From Parazoarcus communis SWub3 = DSM 12120 (GTDB lineage: Bacteria > Pseudomonadota > Gammaproteobacteria > Burkholderiales > Rhodocyclaceae): a DNA stretch of 64,000 bases. The position numbers were made by a program, and so were the translations under genes. The DNA is taken from NCBI RefSeq assembly GCF_003226565.1, contig NZ_QKOE01000001.1, forward strand, positions 712,063 to 776,062. The letters are read 5' to 3'. The notes below the pieces were generated by a model. The model worked only from the letters and a program-made list of their open reading frames with translations, did not search any database and had not been told where the DNA came from. Position 1 is the first letter of the stretch; each line of letters starts with the position of its first letter. Below, piece after piece: positions 25,728 through 35,556 of the stretch.

Positions 25728-28523
25728 TTACAACTTCTTGAGCAATTCACGCGCCTCATCCGTCCAGGCTGACTGCGCCCCATCTTGCAGCGCAGCCTGC
25801 AACTCAGCCCTGGCTTCATCTGCCCGCCCCTGGCGTGCCAACGCAAATCCGAGATGCCAGCGAATCTCGGCATCCTGCGGCGCACGCAGACGTGCGTCAC
25901 GTAGATGCCGTATCGCTTCATCGTAGCGCCCTGCCCGTGCCAACGCCCAGCCCAGGGTATCAACAATGGCTACATCGCCCGGCGCCATCGCCAACGCTTG
26001 CTGCGCAAGGGCCACCGGATCCCCTTCCCCCAGATGGATCAGCACATTCGCAAGGTTGTTCAGTGTCCTTGCATCAAATCTTCCGGACGCAACGACCTTT
26101 TCGTACCCGCGACGCGCTGCAACCCAATCACCCTTACGCATTTCCAACTCCGCCAGCACGGAGTAAGCACTCATGTCGTCAGGCGCACGCTGCAACCAAC
26201 GACGCACCCAGACAGCACCCTGCTCTGGCTTACCCAGCAGCACATGCGCACTTGCAAGACGAGTCACCAGATCAAAATCGGGTTGCAACTCGAACGCCTG
26301 TCGATAGCGTTCCACCGCCTGCGCAGGCTGCCCCCTGTCCATCGCCACATCACCCGCCAACCTCATGCCAATGGAACTACCGGGGTGCTGCTTGCGCAGC
26401 GCCTGAAGCGCGCTATCCACCGCTGGACTGTCCTTACGCATGCGCTCCGCTTGCACCATCAGCGCCATCGCAGCCAGGTCAGCGGGACGCCCCTGCATGG
26501 CCTTGCGTGCGGCATAGACTGCCGCATCAGGATTCGCAGCAGCAAGCTGCAAGTACCCTATCCTGACCAATGCCGTGGCATCAAACTCGGCCAGCGCCGT
26601 CATCTCACGCAAGGTTTGCTGCGCCGAACGTAAATCGCCCGCGGCGATCTCCGTGTTGGCCAGCGCAGCCATCACGCCAAGATCGCCCTTGCGCCGCAAG
26701 GCCAGCCCATACGCAGCCTCTCGTGCCCCCACCCTGTCACCCGCCGCAGAACGCAACTCGACCAGACCCAGCACGATCCGTACATCGTTGGGGCGCTCGG
26801 CAGCCGCCCGCTCAAACCAGCGCGATGCTTCAGCATGACGGCCCGCCCGTTGCTCAAGCATCGCCATCTCGTACATCGCGATGCCATCCCGCTTGTTTTT
26901 GCGCAGCAAGGTATCAAGCAGGCTGCGCGCCTCATCCAGTCGCCCCGACTCGATATCGGCGCGAATCAGGTTGAGCTGGGCAGGCATGAAGCCGGGCGAC
27001 TTGCGCACCGCCTCAACATAGGCCTGCCGCGCTCCCTCAGCATCGCCAGTTGAAGCCTTGATCAAACCAAGCAGATTAAGTGCGGAGGGATCATCGGGCA
27101 AAGCTTCTACAACGCGCATGGCCACTGCGAGCGCGTCCGGCTTTTGCCCCTCCCGGACCAGCAAATTGGCCAGGGTCACCGCTACACCGAGGTCCTGTGG
27201 GTTGTGTTCAAAGGCCGCTTTCAGATTACTGATGCCAGCGGCGCGCTCCCCCTGTCCCAGCCTGCTCGCACCGAGAGAGGCCTGCAACTCGCTGGAACGC
27301 CCGCCCGCGGCAAGCGCACGCTCGAACAACTCGGTAGCACGTGCATACCGCTTCTGTGCAAGCTGAACCCGCCCCAGCAGGTGCAGGGTCTGCGGATCAT
27401 CGGGCAGATCGCGCAGCACCTGATCCAACAAAGTCGCTGCACGCGGATATTCGCCCATGTCGACCAACACCGCAGCCAGCAGGCGACGCGCACCAATATT
27501 GCGCGGGTAACGCCCCGTCAACGCCTCAAGATACTTGCGCGCCTTTTCATATTGACGCCCCGAGTAGTGCGCCAGCGCACCGACCATCAGGATCTGCTCT
27601 TGGGTCGCCAGCCACTCCGACGGCAACGCATCAACGAGGCCGGCAGCCTCCTCCATATATCGTGAGGCCGCAGCTGCATCGCCGCGACGTGTCGCAAGCA
27701 ATGCCTGCAGGTAACGGGCCCTGGGTTCGGACGCGGTGTCGAGCACCGCCAAGGTGCTGACTGCTTCGGCGTCGCGGGAAAGATCAATCAGAATCCCCGC
27801 ACGCGCCACCACCGCATCGACAAAGCCGGGTTGCAAGGAGATCGCCTTTTCATAGCCTGCCAACGCCCCAGCCAGATCACCCGCAGCATGCTTCACCGAC
27901 GCCAGTGCATTGTGCGCAGCTGCCAGATCCGGCGCCAACTCCACCGCTCGCTCAGCACGAACACGCGCCACATCCAGCTCACCACCGGCGATCAGCCGCG
28001 GCACTTCGGCCAGCAGTGGCACAGGCGACAGGGAGTCCAGCGCCCTAGCCTCTTCGAAACTGCGTGTTGCATCAATTGACTTGCCGACATTGCCCAAAGC
28101 TGTGCCGCGCAGGCTCAATACATCCACCTTGGCAGGAAGCGACAATCCGTCCGGCTTGATCGAGTCAATCAGCAGTTGATACCGACCCTGCATCAGATAG
28201 ATCTGAGCGAGCGGCACAACCACCACCTCCCGGTCGGCGCCAAGGCGCAATGCCTCCTTGAACTCAACCTCAGCCGGGCCGACATCGCCGCTCGACAGGT
28301 ATGCCTTGGCCAGCAGCAGATGGGCCGCGAGCATGTCGCGGTCCTGCTGGAGTGCGTTTTTTAGCTGGATGATCGCCCCAGGCACATCGTTGCCCTGGAA
28401 GCGAACCAATGCATCTTCATAGAACCGACCCGCTTTGGCCGCATCGGCATGGACATGCCCCCCGCCTGCCAGCAGCGGCACACACGCGAGGATGCGCAGG
28501 TAACGGTAGAGACGACTGTTCAT
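25728..28523 (-). CDS. prsT: TPR-repeat protein PrsT of the PEP-CTERM system
   Basis: Large tetratricopeptide protein of the kind associated with exosortase/PEP-CTERM exopolysaccharide loci, probably periplasmic or outer-membrane linked and involved in polymer or protein export. The 931-residue product begins with a signal peptide (cleavage near GGHVHA, residue 27). It is then almost entirely TPR units of about 34 residues (for example LLLAKAYLSSGDVGPAEVEF, LLGRVQLAQKRYARATELF). Length is as expected for PrsT. ATG 28523 is preferred to a TTG two codons earlier. It is 134 bp upstream of the PEP-CTERM gene on the same strand. Confidence 0.85.
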   Translation of the reverse strand: MNSRLYRYLRILACVPLLAGGGHVHADAAKAGRFYEDALVRFQGNDVPGAIIQLKNALQQDRDMLAAHLLLAKAYLSSGDVGPAEVEFKEALRLGADREVVVVPLAQIYLMQGRYQLLIDSIKPDGLSLPAKVDVLSLRGTALGNVGKSIDATRSFEEARALDSLSPVPLLAEVPRLIAGGELDVARVRAERAVELAPDLAAAHNALASVKHAAGDLAGALAGYEKAISLQPGFVDAVVARAGILIDLSRDAEAVSTLAVLDTASEPRARYLQALLATRRGDAAAASRYMEEAAGLVDALPSEWLATQEQILMVGALAHYSGRQYEKARKYLEALTGRYPRNIGARRLLAAVLVDMGEYPRAATLLDQVLRDLPDDPQTLHLLGRVQLAQKRYARATELFERALAAGGRSSELQASLGASRLGQGERAAGISNLKAAFEHNPQDLGVAVTLANLLVREGQKPDALAVAMRVVEALPDDPSALNLLGLIKASTGDAEGARQAYVEAVRKSPGFMPAQLNLIRADIESGRLDEARSLLDTLLRKNKRDGIAMYEMAMLEQRAGRHAEASRWFERAAAERPNDVRIVLGLVELRSAAGDRVGAREAAYGLALRRKGDLGVMAALANTEIAAGDLRSAQQTLREMTALAEFDATALVRIGYLQLAAANPDAAVYAARKAMQGRPADLAAMALMVQAERMRKDSPAVDSALQALRKQHPGSSIGMRLAGDVAMDRGQPAQAVERYRQAFELQPDFDLVTRLASAHVLLGKPEQGAVWVRRWLQRAPDDMSAYSVLAELEMRKGDWVAARRGYEKVVASGRFDARTLNNLANVLIHLGEGDPVALAQQALAMAPGDVAIVDTLGWALARAGRYDEAIRHLRDARLRAPQDAEIRWHLGFALARQGRADEARAELQAALQDGAQSAWTDEARELLKKL

Positions 28524-28605
28524 GTTCAAGCACTCGAGCGTGAGGTGATACGGAAACGAATTATATGAACGCGACCAATCGTGGTCCGTTAAATCGTCCC
28601 TGAGC

Positions 28606-30042
28606 TCACGCCGATGCCATTTCCTTCACCGAATCGCAGCCTGCCGCATCGGCAATCGCGACCTTACCGCCCGCTACACCTTTGACCGTGTACATCGCCT
28701 GATCCGCACAGCGCATCAGCGCCGACAGCTCATCGGCATGATCGGGTTGCAGCGCAATGCCAATCGAAGCCCCGATGACGAACTCGATACCATCGATGAC
28801 AAAGGGCTGCTGCAAGCGCTCGACAATCTTCTCGGCCACGCCCAGCGCATCATCGGGTGACGACACCCGCCCCAACAACACGACGAACTCGTCTCCGCCC
28901 ACACGGGCAACGGTATCGCTTTGGCGCAGATCTCCGCCCAGACGCTGGGCGACCGCACGCAGTACATGATCACCCGTTTCGTGGCCATACTGGTCATTGA
29001 CCGGCTTGAAGTCATCCAGATCAAGATAGAGCAGCGCCAGCCGATGTCCCTCCCGCCTTGCGACCTCGGTGGCCTGGCGGTAGCGCCCTTCCAGCAACAC
29101 GCGGTTGGCCAGCCCGGTCAGGCTGTCATGCAGCGCCAGTTGGCGGACCTGGGCCTCGGACTGTTCGAGGCGGCGCCCCGTCCGGTCGAGATACCAGGCC
29201 AGTACCAAGGCCACGGCAAAACAAGCCAGAGCGATTGCGCGCGTCCAGCCTCGGACGGCATCCAGCCCGGGAGGTGGATACCGGGGGATTGCGACCATCC
29301 CCCACCCGCCATCGAGTACCCGGACATCGAGCTCGATACGATCCGGCCGATCGAACAGCGCGGGATCGCCCCAGAACACGGCACCCTTCCAGCCACTGCC
29401 ATCCACACCTCGCAACGCCAGCAGCAAGCGCCCTTCCGGCTCGACAAGGCCCGCCGAAGCCAGCAAGCGATCAAAGTCGATGGGCGTACTCATCAAGCCC
29501 CAGTAAGAACCACTTCGGGGAGCGACACCCTGGTCAGCAAGGTAGATCGGTACGCGATGGATCAATGCCCTGCCACCCTGAACCAGATCGACCGGTCCAG
29601 CCAGCACCGGCTGCCGCGTCTCGAGCATGCGGCGGGTGGCTGCCCCCTGAACCGGATGGTTGAGCAGATCCAGCCCAAGCGCAGCCTGATTACCCTCCAG
29701 CGGGTACACCATCTCGATCACGTTATTGGGTGCCAATGTGATGTTGCGTAGCAAGGAATGCGTCCGCATCAGCTCACGCGCCAACAACTGAAAGCGCGCC
29801 GGCGCGATCGTGCCGCTGACCGCGACATCTGCGATCAAGCCGGCTGTGAGATTGGTCGCACCATTGATCTCACCCTCAAGCCGGGCACGCAGACCGGCGA
29901 GCTCCGACAGGCTCTCCGCCCGCCAACGCTCCTGCAAGCGCTCCTCGACCAGACGCCCGGACACCAGCACGAACGCAGACAGCACCGTGCCGACCAATGC
30001 AAGGCCGATGCTCATCCAGCGCTGACGGGCGAACACACTCAT
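28606..30042 (-). CDS. Membrane diguanylate cyclase with CHASE-like sensor
   Basis: Predicted c-di-GMP synthase. The roughly 478-residue product has an N-terminal membrane helix (about 10-30), a periplasmic CHASE-like domain (about 50-240, with RNITLAPNNVIEMVYPLEGN), a second helix (about 265-285) and a GGDEF domain with intact active site (VARVGGDEFVVLLG, near residue 382) and DLDDFKPVND metal-binding region. No EAL domain is present. The start may instead be GTG 30057, adding five residues. It follows the stop-free gap after prsT's promoter region on the same strand; functional linkage to prsT is unproven. The ligand of the sensor is unknown. Confidence 0.87.
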   Translation of the reverse strand: MSVFARQRWMSIGLALVGTVLSAFVLVSGRLVEERLQERWRAESLSELAGLRARLEGEINGATNLTAGLIADVAVSGTIAPARFQLLARELMRTHSLLRNITLAPNNVIEMVYPLEGNQAALGLDLLNHPVQGAATRRMLETRQPVLAGPVDLVQGGRALIHRVPIYLADQGVAPRSGSYWGLMSTPIDFDRLLASAGLVEPEGRLLLALRGVDGSGWKGAVFWGDPALFDRPDRIELDVRVLDGGWGMVAIPRYPPPGLDAVRGWTRAIALACFAVALVLAWYLDRTGRRLEQSEAQVRQLALHDSLTGLANRVLLEGRYRQATEVARREGHRLALLYLDLDDFKPVNDQYGHETGDHVLRAVAQRLGGDLRQSDTVARVGGDEFVVLLGRVSSPDDALGVAEKIVERLQQPFVIDGIEFVIGASIGIALQPDHADELSALMRCADQAMYTVKGVAGGKVAIADAAGCDSVKEMASA

Positions 30043-30212
30043 CCAGTGACGTCTCACGATAACGGATCCGAAGCATCATATTCTACGGGGTGCATGGACG
30101 GCACGCAGGCATATCGCGTGACGCGTGCGGACAACACCCACTGGATCACCACAAGGTGCGGCCCGGGCCGATCGAGTACACTCCTCCACCGATTAGACAC
30201 AGGGTATAGGTC

Positions 30213-31952
30213 ATGGACGCACACGGCGCCTTCCCGTTCTTGAAGGAAACCATCCTCTTCCTGGTCCTGACCGGCATCCTGATCCCCTTGCTCGCACGCC
30301 TGCGGATCAACGCCGTCCTGGGCTTTCTCGCGGTCGGCACCCTTCTGGGCCCTTATGGCCTGGCCAGCCTTGCGGACACCTGGCCCAAGCTGAGCTACAT
30401 CACCTTCTCCCGCGACGAGGGCGTACAGGCGCTTGCCGAACTGGGCGTCATCTTCCTGATGTTCATGATCGGCCTGGAAATGTCCATCGACCGCTTGTGG
30501 TCGATGCGCCGTCTGGTATTTGGCCTGGGCAGCCTGCAGGTCACGGTAACCGCGAGCCTCATCGGCCTGATCGCAGCCTGGTTTGGCCATGGGGTAGAAG
30601 CATCGGTTGTGCTGGGTCTCGCGCTGGCCTTCTCCTCCACAGCCATCGTCATGCAATTGCTGATCCAGCAAAAAGAGCTGGGCAGCCCGCTGGGGCAGAC
30701 CTCGTTCGCCATCCTGCTGCTGCAGGATCTGGCCGTGGTTCCCCTTCTGGTCCTGATCTCCATCCTCGGAGCGAAGGGTGGCGAGGGCAGCTTCGCCGCC
30801 ACAATGGGGCTTGCCGTGGGCAAAGGGCTGATCACTGTTGGACTGATCTACCTGATTGGCCGCCGAGTGGTGCGGCCGGTGTTCCACCAGATCGCAGCCA
30901 GCCGGCAACCCGATACCTTCATGGCGCTGACCCTGCTGTCCACACTCGGCGTTGCTGCGCTGACCTGGGCGGCCGGACTGTCGATGGCCCTTGGCGCACT
31001 GCTGGCGGGCCTGATCATCGCCGAAACAGAGTTCCGTCACGAAGTCGAAGTCACCATCGAGCCTTTCAAGGGCCTGCTGATGGGTCTCTTCTTCCTGTCC
31101 GTCGGCATGGGTATCGACCTGCGTGCGCTCGTCGCCGAGCCCCTCTGGACACCACTCTCGGTCGTTGGGCTCATCCTGATCAAGGCTGTCGTGATCATCG
31201 TGCTGCTGCGCGCATTCGGACTATCCTGGGGACGCGCCACCGAAGGCGGCCTGTTGCTTGGTCAGGGCAGCGAATTTGCGTTCATCGTCATCGGCCTGGC
31301 CTTGAGCTTCGGCATCCTGCCACGTGATATCGGACAGTTCATGTTGCTGGTGGTCGGCCTGAGCATGCTGGCTGCACCACTGGTCGCCCGGGTCGGACGT
31401 ACGGTCGGAGCCATGATGGAGCGCCGCGAGGGCGCAGCACCGCTCGCAGAGAACACCGAGTTCGAGGGCTTGCACGGACATGTCATCATTGCTGGCTATG
31501 GCCGGGTCGGCCGTCTGGTTGGCCAGATGCTGGCAGAACAAGGCGTGCCTTATGTCGCCATCGAGAGCGATGCCAAAGTCGTCGCACGGGAGCGCCAGGC
31601 AGGCATCCCGCTGATCTACGGCGACGCCAGCCGCCCCGAACTGTTGCGCCGACTCCGGCTCGACCAGGCGCAAGCGGTCGTGCTGACCATGGATCACGTC
31701 GCCGCCGCCATCCACGCAACACATGGCATCCGCCGAACCCTGCCCGGCATCCACATCATCGCCCGGGCACGCGACGAAAAGCACGCCCTTGCATTGCGCG
31801 AAGCGGGCGCAAACCGGGTTGTTCCGGAAACGCTGGAATCCAGCCTGCAGCTGACCGGCTCGGTCCTCGAAACGCTCGGCCTCCCCCCCGAGGCGGCGGG
31901 CCGGTTGCTGGACGTGGAGCGGGAACGCCGTATCAACGCATTTCACGCCTGA
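30213..31952 (+). CDS. Monovalent cation:proton antiporter-2 (CPA2/Kef-like) with TrkA-N domain
   Basis: Predicted inner-membrane K+/H+ or Na+/H+ antiporter. The 579-residue product has about 12 membrane segments across residues 8-400, including the conserved FMIGLEMSIDRLW and LLLQDLAVVPLL segments. A cytoplasmic RCK/TrkA-N domain follows from about residue 424, with the nucleotide-binding GYGRVGRLVGQML motif and downstream acidic residue (VAIESD). This is the KefB/KefC/YbaL build. Whether glutathione adducts gate it cannot be told from sequence. It is divergent from the diguanylate cyclase. Confidence 0.88.
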   Translation: MDAHGAFPFLKETILFLVLTGILIPLLARLRINAVLGFLAVGTLLGPYGLASLADTWPKLSYITFSRDEGVQALAELGVIFLMFMIGLEMSIDRLWSMRRLVFGLGSLQVTVTASLIGLIAAWFGHGVEASVVLGLALAFSSTAIVMQLLIQQKELGSPLGQTSFAILLLQDLAVVPLLVLISILGAKGGEGSFAATMGLAVGKGLITVGLIYLIGRRVVRPVFHQIAASRQPDTFMALTLLSTLGVAALTWAAGLSMALGALLAGLIIAETEFRHEVEVTIEPFKGLLMGLFFLSVGMGIDLRALVAEPLWTPLSVVGLILIKAVVIIVLLRAFGLSWGRATEGGLLLGQGSEFAFIVIGLALSFGILPRDIGQFMLLVVGLSMLAAPLVARVGRTVGAMMERREGAAPLAENTEFEGLHGHVIIAGYGRVGRLVGQMLAEQGVPYVAIESDAKVVARERQAGIPLIYGDASRPELLRRLRLDQAQAVVLTMDHVAAAIHATHGIRRTLPGIHIIARARDEKHALALREAGANRVVPETLESSLQLTGSVLETLGLPPEAAGRLLDVERERRINAFHA

Positions 31953-32055
31953 GCCCCCCAAGGGAGAACCCCAAGCGCAAAGTTCGGATCAAAGGCACAC
32001 AATCACGACAGAACATGCGGCCGCAACACCGCAGCCGCCCAAACGGGAGACGATC

Positions 32056-33456
32056 ATGCACAGTCCGGTTCGCGTCGAACACGATCTGCTTGGCGAGCGC
32101 GAAGTCCCTGCGGATGTGTACTGGGGCATCCATACCCTGCGTGCGCTCGAGAACTACCCGATCACTGGCAAACCCATCGGCTCCTATCCCGAACTGGTCA
32201 AGGCACTTTCACTGGTCAAGCAGGCTGCAGCACGCGCCAACCACCAGCTTGGCCAGCTGGACGACACCCGACACCGTGCCATCGAAGACGCCTGTCGCGA
32301 GATTGCCGACGGCAGGCTGCACGGGCAGTTCGTCGTCGATGTCATCCAGGGCGGTGCGGGTACCTCGACCAACATGAACGCCAACGAGGTCATCGCCAAC
32401 CTCGCACTGGAAAAGCTCGGCTGGCCCCGCGGCCACTACAAGGAGCTGCATCCGATCAACCACGTCAACATGAGCCAGAGCACCAACGACGTGTACCCCA
32501 CTGCGCTCAAGCTGGCCGTGGTGTTTGCCATCCAGGGCCTGCTCAACGCCATGGAGAGCCTGCGCCAGGCCTATCTGGCCAAGGCGGCGGAGTTCAAGGA
32601 CATCCTCAAGATCGGTCGTACCCAGTTGCAGGACGCCGTGCCGATGACGCTTGGGCAGGAGTTCTCGACCTATGCGGTCATGATGAGCGAAGACATCGCC
32701 CGACTGCGCGAGGCCATCGCCCTGATCCAGGAAGTCAATCTTGGCGCCACGGCGATCGGCACCGGCATCAACACCGACATCCGTTATGCCCGGATGGCAA
32801 CCGAGTTCCTGTCCGAGCTGTCCGGGGTCAAGCTGGTTCCGGCCGAGAACCTGATCGAGGCTACCCAGGATACCGGTGCCTTCGTGCAACTGTCCGGCGT
32901 GCTCAAACGCATTGCCTGCAAGCTGTCCAAGGTGTGTAACGACCTGCGCCTGCTGTCGTCCGGCCCGCAGGCCGGTTTCAACGAGATCAACCTGCCAGAA
33001 CGCGCCGCCGGTTCCAGCATCATGCCCGGCAAGGTCAACCCGATCATTCCGGAAGTGGTCAATCAGATCGCCTTCGAAGTCATCGGCAACGACGTCACCA
33101 TCACCATGGCGTCCGAAGGTGGTCAGCTTCAGCTCAACGCCTTCGAGCCCATCATCGGCCATTCACTGTTCAAGAGCATTGAGCACCTTGAAGCCGGCTG
33201 CAGGACACTGACCGAAAACTGCATACGGGGCATTACCGCCAACCGCGACCTGCTTGCCGAACGCGTACGCACGTCCGCTGGGCTGGCGACCGCGCTGAAC
33301 CCGGTCATCGGCTATGAGAATGCCACGTGGGCTGCGCGCGAAGCCTTGCGCAGCGGTCGCAGCGTGGCCGAACTGGTGCTCGAGCGCGGATTGGCAGACC
33401 AGGAAACACTGGAGCGCGTGCTGCGCCCGGAGGTGCTGACCGCACCACGCGCCTGA
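32056..33456 (+). CDS. aspA: Aspartate ammonia-lyase (aspartase)
   Basis: Converts L-aspartate to fumarate and ammonia in the cytoplasm. The 466-residue product has the fumarase/aspartase superfamily signature GSSIMPGKVNP (near residue 318) with the catalytic serine, plus the conserved GGAGTSTNMNANEVIAN and NHVNMSQSTNDVYPT segments. Fumarase class II shares these motifs, but the N-terminus (VRVEHDLLGEREVPADVYWG) is aspartase-like. A GGGAG lies before the ATG. The downstream neighbour is a glutamate/aspartate-binding protein, which supports an acidic amino-acid role. Confidence 0.92.
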   Translation: MHSPVRVEHDLLGEREVPADVYWGIHTLRALENYPITGKPIGSYPELVKALSLVKQAAARANHQLGQLDDTRHRAIEDACREIADGRLHGQFVVDVIQGGAGTSTNMNANEVIANLALEKLGWPRGHYKELHPINHVNMSQSTNDVYPTALKLAVVFAIQGLLNAMESLRQAYLAKAAEFKDILKIGRTQLQDAVPMTLGQEFSTYAVMMSEDIARLREAIALIQEVNLGATAIGTGINTDIRYARMATEFLSELSGVKLVPAENLIEATQDTGAFVQLSGVLKRIACKLSKVCNDLRLLSSGPQAGFNEINLPERAAGSSIMPGKVNPIIPEVVNQIAFEVIGNDVTITMASEGGQLQLNAFEPIIGHSLFKSIEHLEAGCRTLTENCIRGITANRDLLAERVRTSAGLATALNPVIGYENATWAAREALRSGRSVAELVLERGLADQETLERVLRPEVLTAPRA

Positions 33457-33508
33457 AACAGCAACGCACCCTGTTAGACTACACGCCTCGCCTGGATCAA
33501 CGCAGGGT

Positions 33509-34423
33509 ATGCACCGGTTTCACCTGAGTCGCGCACGCGCAATCATCACCTTTTTCGCCCTCACGCTGGCTGCGCTTCTTGCCGTCCCCGCCAATGCTGC
33601 CCCTGGAACGCTGGACCGCATTCGAGAACGAGGCGTTGTGCACCTGGGCTACCGGGTTTCCTCGGTACCGTTCTCTTACGTGCTGCCGGACGGGCAAGTC
33701 GTCGGCTATGCGCACGCCTTTGCGCTGGGCATTGTCGAAGCCATCCGCAAGCACCTTGGTCTGGCGCATCTCGGTATCGAACTGGTACCGATTACCTCGC
33801 AGAACCGCTTCCTGCTGATCGATGGCGGCAGCATCGACCTTGAGTGCGGGTCCACCACACACAACCGCGAACGCGAGCAGTTCGCCAGCTTTTCAAGTAC
33901 CTTTTTCATCGCTGGAACGCGAATGATGGTACGTACCGACAGCCCGATCAGGGGCTTCAAGGATCTCGGCGCCGTGCGGGTGGTGACCACGGCCGGAACA
34001 ACCTCCGAGCAGTTGCTACGGAGACTGAACAATCAACAGCCGGAACCCGCCATTATCATTTCCGCGGGCGATCATCACGATGCTTTCCTGGCACTGCAGG
34101 CTGGACGTGCCACCGCTTTCGTCATGGACGACGCATTGTTGTATGGCGAGCGCGCCAAAGCGCACACCCCGCAGCAGTGGCGGATCACCGGTGAGCCCCA
34201 GTCATTTGAAGCCTATGCTTGCATGCTCAAACGCAACGACGACGCTTTCAAGGCGGTCGTAGACCAGGCCATCACAAAAATGATGCGTAGCGGCGAGGCT
34301 GAATCGCTTTATGCAAAATGGTTTACACAGGCAATTCCACCGCACGGGATCAACCTGGAGTTTCCACTCTCGGACACCATGCGCACCCTGTTCCGCAAAC
34401 CCAACGACCGCCCGCTGGACTGA
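33509..34423 (+). CDS. Orphan GltI-like glutamate/aspartate-binding protein
   Basis: Periplasmic solute-binding protein of the polar amino-acid ABC family. The 304-residue product has a signal peptide (cleavage near PANA, residue 31) followed by GTLDRIRERGVVHLGYR. It closely resembles E. coli GltI in ECGSTTHNREREQ, VTTAGTTSEQLLRRLNNQ and AFVMDDALLYGERAKA. It starts 52 bp after aspA, suggesting uptake linked to aspartate breakdown. No permease or ATPase gene accompanies it, so it must share transporter parts encoded elsewhere or act as a sensor. Confidence 0.87.
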   Translation: MHRFHLSRARAIITFFALTLAALLAVPANAAPGTLDRIRERGVVHLGYRVSSVPFSYVLPDGQVVGYAHAFALGIVEAIRKHLGLAHLGIELVPITSQNRFLLIDGGSIDLECGSTTHNREREQFASFSSTFFIAGTRMMVRTDSPIRGFKDLGAVRVVTTAGTTSEQLLRRLNNQQPEPAIIISAGDHHDAFLALQAGRATAFVMDDALLYGERAKAHTPQQWRITGEPQSFEAYACMLKRNDDAFKAVVDQAITKMMRSGEAESLYAKWFTQAIPPHGINLEFPLSDTMRTLFRKPNDRPLD

Positions 34424-34430
34424 CGTCCCG

Positions 34431-35372
34431 TCAAAGCTGGTAATCCTCGCCGCCGCCCGATAGCGCATTCTCGACCATCCGGCGCGTCAGATGAGGCGCA
34501 AAACCTTCGATGAACGCATAGACATAGCCACGCAACCAGGCCCGCCGACGCAAGCCGATGCGGGTGGTGCTCGATTCAAACAGGTGTGCCGCATCGATCA
34601 TGCCCAGATCACGATCAACGGCGGGGTCATAGGCCATCCGCGCCAGGATGCCGATGCCCAGATCCATTGCCACATAGGTCTTGATCACATCCGAGTCGAT
34701 CGCGGTGAGCACGACATTGGGCTTCAACCCCCGCCCCAGAAACGCCTTGTTGATCAAACCCCGCCCGGTAAATGCGTCGTCATAGGTAATCAGTGGATAC
34801 CGTGCAATGGCCTCCAGCGTCAGTGGCTGCTCCTTGAGGATGGGATGACGGGGAGAGGCCACCACACAACGGTTCCACTGGTGGCAGGGCAGCATCACCA
34901 GGTCCTCGCGCTCGGCAATGGCCTCGGTGGCGATCGCAATATCGGCAGTTCCATCCAGCACCATGTCACAGACCTGTTGCGGATTGCCCTGATGCAGTTC
35001 CAGCTTGACCTGCGGATAACGCCGCATGAAGTCACGGATCACCGTCGGCAGGGCATAACGCGCCTGGGTGTGGGTCGTCGCAATCGACAACCGGCCCGCG
35101 CTCTCGTTGGCAAACTCTTCACCCACCTGCTGCAGGTTATCGACATCACGCAACATGCGCTCGGCAATGGCCAGCACGGCCGTCCCGGGTTCGGTCACCC
35201 CCACCAGGCGCTTGCCGTGGCGGACGAAGATTTCCACGCCCAACTCGGACTCGAGCAAGCGGATCTGCTTTGACACCCCCGGCTGCGAGGTAAACAAGGC
35301 ATCCGCAGCGTCGGACACATTCAGACCGCGGCGCGCCACCTCATGGATGTAACGTAACTGCTGCAGGTTCAT
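34431..35372 (-). CDS. cysB: LysR-type transcriptional regulator CysB
   Basis: Master activator of sulfate assimilation, responding to acetylserine in enterobacteria. The 313-residue product starts MNLQQLRYIHEVARRGLNVS at 35372 (seven upstream open codons rejected). It has the LysR winged helix-turn-helix (LFTSQPGVSKQIRLLESELG, about residues 28-47) and the periplasmic-binding-like effector domain (ATTHTQARYALPTVIRDF). It diverges from cysI over a 184-bp region, the usual layout for a regulator and its target, and converges with the GltI-like gene 7 bp away. Confidence 0.93.
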   Translation of the reverse strand: MNLQQLRYIHEVARRGLNVSDAADALFTSQPGVSKQIRLLESELGVEIFVRHGKRLVGVTEPGTAVLAIAERMLRDVDNLQQVGEEFANESAGRLSIATTHTQARYALPTVIRDFMRRYPQVKLELHQGNPQQVCDMVLDGTADIAIATEAIAEREDLVMLPCHQWNRCVVASPRHPILKEQPLTLEAIARYPLITYDDAFTGRGLINKAFLGRGLKPNVVLTAIDSDVIKTYVAMDLGIGILARMAYDPAVDRDLGMIDAAHLFESSTTRIGLRRRAWLRGYVYAFIEGFAPHLTRRMVENALSGGGEDYQL

Positions 35373-35556
35373 TTTCGCATCCTTAATAACCAATTCTTCT
35401 TAAAGTCTAACGCAAACCCCCTTTTTATGCCTAAACATCCCGCTTAGGATGCACTGCACCATGAGCAGGTGTTCGTCAGCACGAACACCCAGCCCCAAGT
35501 CCGACGCCTGGGCGGCCGCGCTGCATCACACGACCGCTCGCAGACAGAGAGAAGCG

